From assembly GCA_013695295.1 (NCBI GenBank), contig JACDAS010000133.1, positions 1 to 11,536 of the forward strand: a stretch of DNA of 11,536 bases. The letters run 5' to 3'. The notes under the pieces were generated by a model. That model did not search any database. It had not been told where the DNA came from and saw nothing but the letters and a program-made list of their open reading frames with translations. This stretch comes from Actinomycetota bacterium. Lineage in GTDB: Bacteria; Actinomycetota; Thermoleophilia; Gaiellales; Gaiellaceae. A program made the position numbers and the translations under genes. This document shows positions 7,180 through 11,536 of this stretch, piece by piece (positions within the stretch are counted from its first letter, which is position 1; each line of letters starts with the position of its first letter).

Positions 7180-7979
7180 GCGTCGCGACGGAGGCGGTGA
7201 ACGGCGAGGTTCGCCTCGCGTACGAGGTGCGCGGCACCGGGCCTCCGCTCCTGCTGGTGCACGGCCTCGGCTATGCACGGTGGGGGTGGGAGCCGGTCGC
7301 CGACGCCCTCGCGGAGCGCTTCACCACCATCCTCTTCGACAACAGGGGCGTGGGGGAGAGCGACGTGCCGCCGGGCCCCTACACGGCGCGAATGATGGCG
7401 GAGGACGCGATCGCGATCCTCGACGACGCCGGCCTCGACCGTATTCACGTACTCGGCACGAGCCTGGGCGGCATGGTCGCGCAGGAGCTCGTGCTCGGAT
7501 GGCCCGAGCGCGTCGACCGGTTGGTGCTCGCGTGCACGACGCCGGGCGGGCCGGCCGCTCACCCGATGCCGCGCCAGACCGTGCTGCTGCTCGGCCGGGT
7601 GATGCTGATGTCGCGCAACAAGGGGCTCCGGCTGCTGGTCGAGAACGCGCTCGCGCCCGGCGCCGGACGTCCCGAGCTCGTCGAGCGGATCCTCGCCCAC
7701 CGGCTGAGCTCGCCGTTCGATCCGGCCGGCTGGCAGGCTCAGGCCGCGGCCGGTGTCGCCTTCGACGCGCTCGAGCGGCTCGACGCGATCTCGGCGCCGA
7801 CGCTGGTCCTGCAGGGCACCGCCGACGTCGTCGTCGACCCCCGGAACGCGGAGCTGCTCGCGCGGCGGATCGCGGGCGCGCGGCTCGAGTTCTTCCCGGA
7901 GGGCGGCCACCTTTTCTTCTGGGAGGACCCGCAGCGCTTCGTCCAGGTCGTCGGCGAGTTCCTGTCGGAGGCGTCGTGA
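7176..7979 (+). CDS. Cytoplasmic alpha/beta hydrolase (lactonase/esterase type)
   Basis: The protein has 267 residues and no signal peptide. The ATG overlaps the livM stop, with GGAGG seven bases upstream. It is a compact single-domain alpha/beta hydrolase: oxyanion-hole LLLVHGLGYARWGW (25-38), FDNRGVGESDVP (54-65), nucleophile GTSLGG (94-99, Ser96), acid Asp217 in GTADVVVDP and His245 in EGGHLFFWE. The small cap lies at about 125-195. The closest style is PcaD-like enol-lactonases and related carboxylesterases, where NRGVGES is common. Its place between an importer and an acyl-CoA ligase suggests it cleaves an imported ester, lactone or thioester, or edits the ligase product. No substrate can be assigned. 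It is unrelated in detail to the larger secreted hydrolase at 810-2354. Confidence 0.88.
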   Translation: MSVATEAVNGEVRLAYEVRGTGPPLLLVHGLGYARWGWEPVADALAERFTTILFDNRGVGESDVPPGPYTARMMAEDAIAILDDAGLDRIHVLGTSLGGMVAQELVLGWPERVDRLVLACTTPGGPAAHPMPRQTVLLLGRVMLMSRNKGLRLLVENALAPGAGRPELVERILAHRLSSPFDPAGWQAQAAAGVAFDALERLDAISAPTLVLQGTADVVVDPRNAELLARRIAGARLEFFPEGGHLFFWEDPQRFVQVVGEFLSEAS

Positions 7980-9487
7980 CGGGCTCGCTCACCCTGGGCC
8001 GGTGGCTCGTGGACCGCGCCCGCGCGACCCCGCGGCGGATAGCCATCGAGCACGAGGGCCGCGAGGTGACCTACGGCGACCTCGAGGCCGCGTCGGAGCG
8101 CTATCGCGGCGAGTGGCTCGACCGCGGCTTGCGCCAGGGCGACCGCGTGGCGACGCTGACCGGGAACTCGCCGGAGCACGTCGCCGTCTTCTTCGCCTGC
8201 GCCAAGGCCGGCCTCGTCCTGACCCCGCTCAACTGGCGCCTCGCGCCAGCGGAGCTGGAGTACCAGCTCGGCGACGCCGATCCGGGCCTCTTCCTCGTCG
8301 AGGACGAGTACGCCGGGCTCGCCGCCGCCGCAGGCCCTCCGTTCGAGCGGCTCGAATGGCCAGGTCCCGGTGCCAGGCACGGGGACCTGGCCGCCGCCGA
8401 CACCGTGTCCGGAATGGGCGTGGCCGACGACGACCCGCTGCTACTCGTCTACACCTCCGGCACGACCGGCAAGCCGAAGGGGGCGCTGCTGACGCACGCG
8501 AACTGCTTCTGGACGAACCTCGGTTTCGATCTTGCGACCGGCGTGTCGAGTGACGACGTCGTCCTCCAGGTGCTGCCGCAGTTTCACTGCGGTGGCTGGA
8601 ACGTGCAGCCGCTCCTGGCCTGGTGGAAGGGCGCGACGGTCGTGCTCGAGCGGGGCTTCGACGCCGTGCGCTGCCTGGAGCTGATCGAGCGGAGAGGCGT
8701 GACGACGATGATGGGCGTCCCTGCGGTCTACCTCTTCCTGGCCCAAGAGCCCTGCTTCGACTCCGCCGACCTGTCCAGCCTGCGCCGCGCGGTCGTCGGG
8801 GGTGCCCCCATGCCCGAGTCGCTGCTCGCAAGGTGGCACGACCGCGGGGTCGCCGTCGTCCAGGGGTACGGGCTGACGGAGGCGGCGCCGAACGTCCTCT
8901 GCCTGCCGCCGGAGGACGCGCTCCGGAAGCGCGGCTTTGCCGGCAAGCCCTACCCATACGTCGAGGTCGCCCTCCGCGACCCGTCCTCGGGTGCGCTCCT
9001 CGACGGGCCGGGCGAGGGCGAGCTCGTCGTCCGCGGCCCCAACGTCTTTGCCGGGTACTGGAAGAATCCGCAGGCGACGGCGGCCGCGTTCGCCGACGGT
9101 TGGCTGCTGACGGGTGACGTCGCCGAGCGGGACGGGGAGGGCGATTACCGGATCTGCAGCCGGGTCAAGGACATGTACATCTCGGGCGGCGAGAACGTGT
9201 ACCCGGCCGAGGTGGAGGCGGTGCTGCACGAGCATGCGGCGGTGGCCGAGGCGGCGGTGGTCGGCGTCGAGGACGAGCGCTGGGGCGAGGTCGGGGTCGC
9301 GGCCGTGGTGCTCGCGGAGGACGCGGCTGCGACGGCCGGGGAGATCCTCGACCACTGCCGCGCCAGGCTTGCGAGATACAAGGTGCCGCGCGAGGTCCGC
9401 TTCGTCGACGAGCTGCCGCGCTCGGCCCTCGACAAGGTGCAGAAGGACGAGCTTCGGACCCTGCTGGAGCGGGAGCCCGCGAGATGA
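7976..9487 (+). CDS. Acyl-CoA synthetase (AMP-forming ligase, ANL superfamily)
   Basis: The protein has 503 residues. The GTG overlaps the hydrolase stop as GTGA, with GGAGG four bases upstream. It adenylates a carboxylic acid and transfers it to coenzyme A. The motifs are P-loop YTSGTTGKPKG (159-169), LPQFHCGGWN (200-209), VGGAPMPESLL (274-284), YGLTE (298-302), GELVVRGPNVFAGYW (348-362), TGD (379-381), RVKDMYISGGENVYPAEVE (396-414), and Lys487 in the A10 region. A10 reads RSALDKVQK where many relatives have xTGKxxK. The length fits medium/long-chain or aromatic acyl-CoA ligases (FadD/MenE/3-methylmercaptopropionyl-CoA-ligase type). The segment at residues 128-139 is encoded by a long palindrome (8358-8392). 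The acid is presumably what the upstream importer brings in. The stop overlaps the TetR start as ATGA. Confidence 0.92.
   Translation: MTGSLTLGRWLVDRARATPRRIAIEHEGREVTYGDLEAASERYRGEWLDRGLRQGDRVATLTGNSPEHVAVFFACAKAGLVLTPLNWRLAPAELEYQLGDADPGLFLVEDEYAGLAAAAGPPFERLEWPGPGARHGDLAAADTVSGMGVADDDPLLLVYTSGTTGKPKGALLTHANCFWTNLGFDLATGVSSDDVVLQVLPQFHCGGWNVQPLLAWWKGATVVLERGFDAVRCLELIERRGVTTMMGVPAVYLFLAQEPCFDSADLSSLRRAVVGGAPMPESLLARWHDRGVAVVQGYGLTEAAPNVLCLPPEDALRKRGFAGKPYPYVEVALRDPSSGALLDGPGEGELVVRGPNVFAGYWKNPQATAAAFADGWLLTGDVAERDGEGDYRICSRVKDMYISGGENVYPAEVEAVLHEHAAVAEAAVVGVEDERWGEVGVAAVVLAEDAAATAGEILDHCRARLARYKVPREVRFVDELPRSALDKVQKDELRTLLEREPAR
8358..8392. repeat. 35-base near-perfect palindrome inside the acyl-CoA synthetase gene (REP-like)
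   Basis: The arms GGCCAGGTCCC (8358-8368) and GGGACCTGGCC (8382-8392) are exact complements over 11 bp. After one G/G mismatch (8369/8381), GTGCC and GGCAC continue the pairing to the centre at 8375. In all, 16 of 17 possible pairs form. The palindrome sits in the poorly conserved linker (residues 128-139) before the P-loop and keeps the frame. Its length and symmetry go beyond what codon bias would give, and it resembles a repetitive extragenic palindrome unit inserted in a tolerant site. Other copies cannot be seen in this window. Confidence 0.55.
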
Positions 9488-10107
9488 CCGAGATCGTGCC
9501 GGTGCCGACCGGAGTAGGGGGTCGCACGCTGCGTAGTCGCGGCGCCCGCACGCGCGCCCGCCTGCTCGAGGCCTCCGAGAAAGTCTTCGGCGAGCTCGGC
9601 TACCACGATGCGTCGATCGTCAAGATCACCGAGGCGGCCGGGGTCGCTCAGGGCACCTTCTACCTCTACTTCGCGAGCAAGAAGAAGGTCTTCGACGAGC
9701 TCGTCAAGGATCTGAACCGCCGCGTGCGGCACGCGATGAAGGAGGCTTCGGTGCTAGGGGAGACGCGGGTCGAAGCCGAGCTGCTCGGCTTCCGCGCGTA
9801 CTTCGCGTTCACCGCCGAGCACCCCGCGCTGTACCGGATCATCCGCCAGGCCGAGTTCGTCTCGCCCGAGATGCTCCGCTACCACTACGACCGCCTCTCG
9901 ACCGGTTACGTCGCAGCGCTGCGCGCCGCGATGGGGAGCGGCGAGATCGGGAGCATCGACCCCGAGGTGACGGCCTGGGCGCTGATGGGCATGGGCGAGC
10001 TGCTGGGCATGCGCTGGATCCTCTGGGGAGACCGCGAGGAGATGCCTCAGGCGGTCCTCGACGAGGTCGCCCGGATCGTCTCGTGCCTCCTCGAGCCGCG
10101 CGCATGA
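9484..10107 (+). CDS. TetR/AcrR-family transcriptional regulator
   Basis: The protein has 207 residues. The ATG overlaps the ligase stop as ATGA, with GGGAG eight bases upstream. The N-terminal DNA-binding domain spans about residues 22-68: RLLEASEKVFGELGYHDASI (27-46), then VKITEAAGVAQGTFYLYFAS (46-65), the recognition helix and the start of helix 4. The rest (about 85-205) is an all-helical ligand and dimer domain containing EHPALYRIIRQAEFVSPEML (112-131) and WALMGMGELLGMRWILWGD (165-183). TetR proteins beside acyl-CoA ligases usually sense an acyl-CoA or the free acid and repress their own operon. The inverted repeat at 2407-2428 before the operon and the one at 11439-11459 are candidate sites. 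Its location in the middle of the operon implies autoregulation. Confidence 0.93.
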   Translation: MTEIVPVPTGVGGRTLRSRGARTRARLLEASEKVFGELGYHDASIVKITEAAGVAQGTFYLYFASKKKVFDELVKDLNRRVRHAMKEASVLGETRVEAELLGFRAYFAFTAEHPALYRIIRQAEFVSPEMLRYHYDRLSTGYVAALRAAMGSGEIGSIDPEVTAWALMGMGELLGMRWILWGDREEMPQAVLDEVARIVSCLLEPRA

Positions 10108-11102
10108 CGCGGGTCGGGGTGGCCGCCACCGCGTCCTACCTCCCCGACCGGTGGCTGACCGCGGCCGAGATCGGGGAGGCGAGCGGAATCCCGGAGCAGG
10201 TGCTCGTGGAGAAGTTCGGCCTGCGCGGCAAGCACATCGCGGCCGCCGACGAGCATGTGAGTGACCTCGCGGTGGCCGCCGGGGAACGCCTGCTCGCCGA
10301 GTACGGCGTCGAGCCGGCCTCGATCGACGTCGTCATGTACTTCGGCTCGATGTGGAAGGACTACCCCGTCTGGCAGGCGGCGCCCTGGATCGCGCACCGG
10401 CTCGGCTGCGCGAACGCCTACGCGATCGAGTACGACAACGTCTCCTGCGGGACCCCCGTCGCCCTGCGAATCGCGCGCGACCTGCTCGTCGCCGAGCCGG
10501 AGCTCCGCACCGTGCTCGCCGTCGCCGCCTGTCGCGAGTCGTACCTCCTCGACTACCGGAACGAGCGCTCGCGCTTCATGTTCAACTTCGGCGACGGAGC
10601 GGCCGCAGCCCTGCTGGTGGCGGACGGCGGCGCGAACGAGCTGCTCGGCTCGCACGGGATCACGGACGGGTCGCTCTCGCTTCAGGTCAAGGTGCCCTCG
10701 GGCGGCAGCGTCGACCCGGAGGGCCCGCACCGGTGGCTCGACGTCGCCGACCCGGCGGCGATGAAGGAGCGGCTCGACGAGGTCAGCCTGCCGAATTTCG
10801 TCGCCGTGGCGGAGCGGGCGCTCGAGCGCTCAGGGGCGGGTCTCGCGGACGTCTCCTACCTGTGCGGGATCCACATGAAGCGGTCGATGCACGACGCGCT
10901 CGTCGCGACGCTCGGCGTCGATCCCGCCAGGACTCACTACCTCGACGACACGGGCCACATGAGCGGCGTCGATCCACTGCTCGTCCTGGACCGAGCCGCG
11001 CGGGCCGGCGAGCTGCAGGACGGCGATCTCGTCCTGCTGCTCGCGGCCGGCACGGGCTACACCTGGGCCGCCAGCGTCGTGCGCTGGGGCCCGGTGCGCT
11101 GA
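10104..11102 (+). CDS. Ketoacyl-ACP synthase III-like (FabH/thiolase fold) enzyme
   Basis: The protein has 332 residues. The ATG was chosen because it overlaps the TetR stop as ATGA; an in-frame GTG at 10083 would add seven residues. It has the two-lobed thiolase fold of KAS III: VGVAATASYLPDRWL (4-18), TRVGV opening, KFGLRGKH (37-44), and nucleophile Cys115 in YDNVSCGTP where FabH has an AACAG motif. FNFGDGAAAALLV follows at 160-172, His257 lies in CGIHMKRSMHD, and the end is LLAAGTGYTWAASVVRW (312-328). The position of the FabH catalytic Asn (GNTSAAS) reads GHMSGVD, with His285. It should perform a decarboxylative or non-decarboxylative Claisen condensation, or an acyl transfer, on an acyl-CoA, possibly the ligase product. 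It could also be an HMG-CoA-synthase-like or OleA-like relative. It is the last gene of the operon. Confidence 0.82.
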   Translation: MTRVGVAATASYLPDRWLTAAEIGEASGIPEQVLVEKFGLRGKHIAAADEHVSDLAVAAGERLLAEYGVEPASIDVVMYFGSMWKDYPVWQAAPWIAHRLGCANAYAIEYDNVSCGTPVALRIARDLLVAEPELRTVLAVAACRESYLLDYRNERSRFMFNFGDGAAAALLVADGGANELLGSHGITDGSLSLQVKVPSGGSVDPEGPHRWLDVADPAAMKERLDEVSLPNFVAVAERALERSGAGLADVSYLCGIHMKRSMHDALVATLGVDPARTHYLDDTGHMSGVDPLLVLDRAARAGELQDGDLVLLLAAGTGYTWAASVVRWGPVR

Positions 11103-11144
11103 AACCGTGTCGAAAGGCGCTCGCTTGCGACGCCGACCAGAAGA

Positions 11145-11169
11145 GGCCCGCCGGCTGTGCCGGCGAGCC
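11145..11169. terminator. GC-rich hairpin between convergent genes, possible terminator
   Basis: CGCCGGC (11149-11155) pairs with GCCGGCG (11159-11165) around a TGT loop. Beyond one C/A mismatch, GGC (11145-11147) pairs with GCC (11167-11169). The stem is about 10 bp of almost pure GC, 43 bases after the KAS III-like stop and 53 bases past the stop of the opposing small gene. Neither side has a true T run; the minus-strand side continues with TCTTCT. Weaker stems follow at 11181-11193 (GCCGC-AAA-GCGGC) and 11205-11220 (GAAA loop). Bidirectional termination is plausible. Confidence 0.4.
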
Positions 11170-11221
11170 GCTCAACCCGAGCCGCAAAGCGGCAGGCAGT
11201 CGGTCGCTCGGAAACGAGTGG

Positions 11222-11401
11222 TTACGAGACCTTGGGGGCCCGGGCGCCGAAGGCGTCGGCGACGCGGAGAGCGTACTCCTTCTGCAGCTCGAGCAGCTCG
11301 ACTCCGAGGTCGAAGCCGGCCTCGATCGTGGACTTCATCACCGCGAGGGACTGCTTCTGGGTCTCGGTGGCGAGACCGGCGAACTCGTTCTTGGTGGCCA
11401 T
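11222..11401 (-). CDS. Small phasin-like protein, 59 residues
   Basis: An ATG at 11399-11401 follows a good AAGGAG site at the proper distance and opens a 59-codon frame ending in TAA (11222-11224). The protein begins MATKNEFAGLATETQKQSLA and continues with GFDLGVELLELQKEYALRVA and a short FGARAPKVS tail. It is almost wholly amphipathic helix, without cysteine, signal peptide or membrane segment. The Glu/Gln/Lys-rich helix with ELQKEYA resembles phasins, small proteins that coat polyhydroxyalkanoate or lipid granules, but it is shorter than typical phasins. The competing plus-strand frames over this stretch are Arg-rich shadows. The gene has its own likely promoter and operator upstream. The coding call is good and the phasin label tentative. 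Confidence 0.68.
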   Translation of the reverse strand: MATKNEFAGLATETQKQSLAVMKSTIEAGFDLGVELLELQKEYALRVADAFGARAPKVS

Positions 11402-11434
11402 GTGAGGCTCCTTCGGGTCGGGTGTGAGTTGCGT

Positions 11435-11465
11435 AGTCTACCAAGCATCCTGCTTGGTATGTCAA
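11435..11465 (-). promoter_or_regulatory. Candidate promoter of the phasin-like gene
   Basis: On the minus strand, a perfect -35 TTGACA (11465-11460) overlaps the TGA stop of the upstream gene. A four-of-six -10 TAGACT (11440-11435) follows after 19 bases, a slightly long spacer. The start codon is 34 bases further on. The palindrome at 11439-11459 fills the spacer, which is the classic arrangement for repression by steric exclusion. Confidence 0.5.
11439..11459. promoter_or_regulatory. Candidate TetR-type operator: TACCAAGCA-N3-TGCTTGGTA
   Basis: The two 9-base arms (11439-11447 and 11451-11459) are exact reverse complements around a 3-base centre. The site lies within the -35/-10 spacer of the small gene's promoter and just past the stop of the preceding gene. 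Its length and symmetry are typical of a TetR-family operator. CAAG/CTTG half-sites occur in operators of TetR repressors of acyl-CoA metabolism (the KstR2 motif is one example), but the spacing here differs from KstR2, so only the general class is suggested. It could also fold as a hairpin, but it is upstream of the start, not at a terminator position. Confidence 0.65.
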
Positions 11466-11536
11466 CGCGGGTCGGCGAGGCCCCGGTAGACCCGGAGCAG
11501 CGTCTCCTTCTGCTCGTCCGTCAGCCGGGCGTCCAG
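11462..11536 (-). CDS. C-terminal end of an unidentified protein (partial)
   Basis: The minus strand is open from the right edge to TGA (11462-11464), giving 24 final residues with LTDEQKETLLRVYRGL as a clear amphipathic helix followed by ADPR. The composition fits a coding end, and the stop is perfectly placed two bases before the palindrome and promoter of the next gene. Such an ending is seen in small helix-turn-helix (XRE-like) regulators, but 24 residues are too few for a call. The gene begins outside the window. Confidence 0.5.
   Translation of the reverse strand: MDARLTDEQKETLLRVYRGLADPR

Noticed and set aside
11157..11405. 82-codon plus-strand open frame at the right end
   Set aside because: Part is Ser-rich antisense of the 59-residue phasin-like gene; it has no ribosome site and starts inside the terminator-like spacer.
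11172..11465. 97-codon minus-strand open frame beginning in the palindrome region
   Set aside because: It starts upstream of the probable transcription start, reads the small gene in the wrong frame and is Arg-rich; the 11222-11401 frame has the better ribosome site and composition.

Overview
The window is very GC-rich, and its codons end mostly in G or C. Many starts are GTG, one is TTG, and genes are packed end to end. This suggests a high-GC actinobacterium, possibly of the Thermoleophilia (Gaiellales/Solirubrobacterales) type. The phylum is an inference from composition and protein style; the class is a guess.

Layout. (1) Positions 1-2354, minus strand: a gene for a secreted alpha/beta hydrolase with a C-terminal fibronectin-III-like domain (810-2354), followed by a secreted SMP-30/gluconolactonase-like beta-propeller gene (1-749). 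The second gene runs off the left edge and has a frameshift near 174-177. (2) Positions 2355-2446: a divergent control region with sigma70-like boxes facing both ways and a 7+7 bp inverted repeat (2407-2428) that overlaps both candidate promoters. (3) Positions 2447-11102, plus strand: one long operon. It encodes a complete branched-chain-amino-acid-type (HAAT/Liv) ABC importer in the order binding protein, ATPase LivG, ATPase LivF, permease LivH, permease LivM. These are followed by a cytoplasmic alpha/beta hydrolase, an acyl-CoA synthetase, a TetR regulator and a ketoacyl-ACP-synthase-III-like enzyme. From livG to the last gene every junction (seven in a row) is a 4-base start/stop overlap of the form NTGA. 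(4) Positions 11103-11221: a short convergent spacer with a GC hairpin. (5) Positions 11222-11536, minus strand: a 59-residue phasin-like small protein missing from ordinary long-ORF lists, preceded by a 9+9 bp palindrome lying inside its candidate promoter, and then the last 24 codons of another gene.

How it may work together (inference). Liv-type importers also carry aromatic and aliphatic carboxylates and amides. Fused translationally to an acyl-CoA ligase, a hydrolase, a KAS III-like enzyme and a TetR regulator, this one looks like an uptake-and-activation operon for a carboxylic acid rather than for leucine. The divergent genes for exported hydrolytic proteins could release the acid outside the cell. 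The substrate cannot be read from the sequence.

Other points of note are a 35-base near-perfect palindrome inside the ligase gene (REP-like), a histidine where FabH-type enzymes have the catalytic asparagine, and a binding protein with no cysteine at all, hence no lipobox. No RNA genes, CRISPR arrays, insertion sequences or origins were seen.
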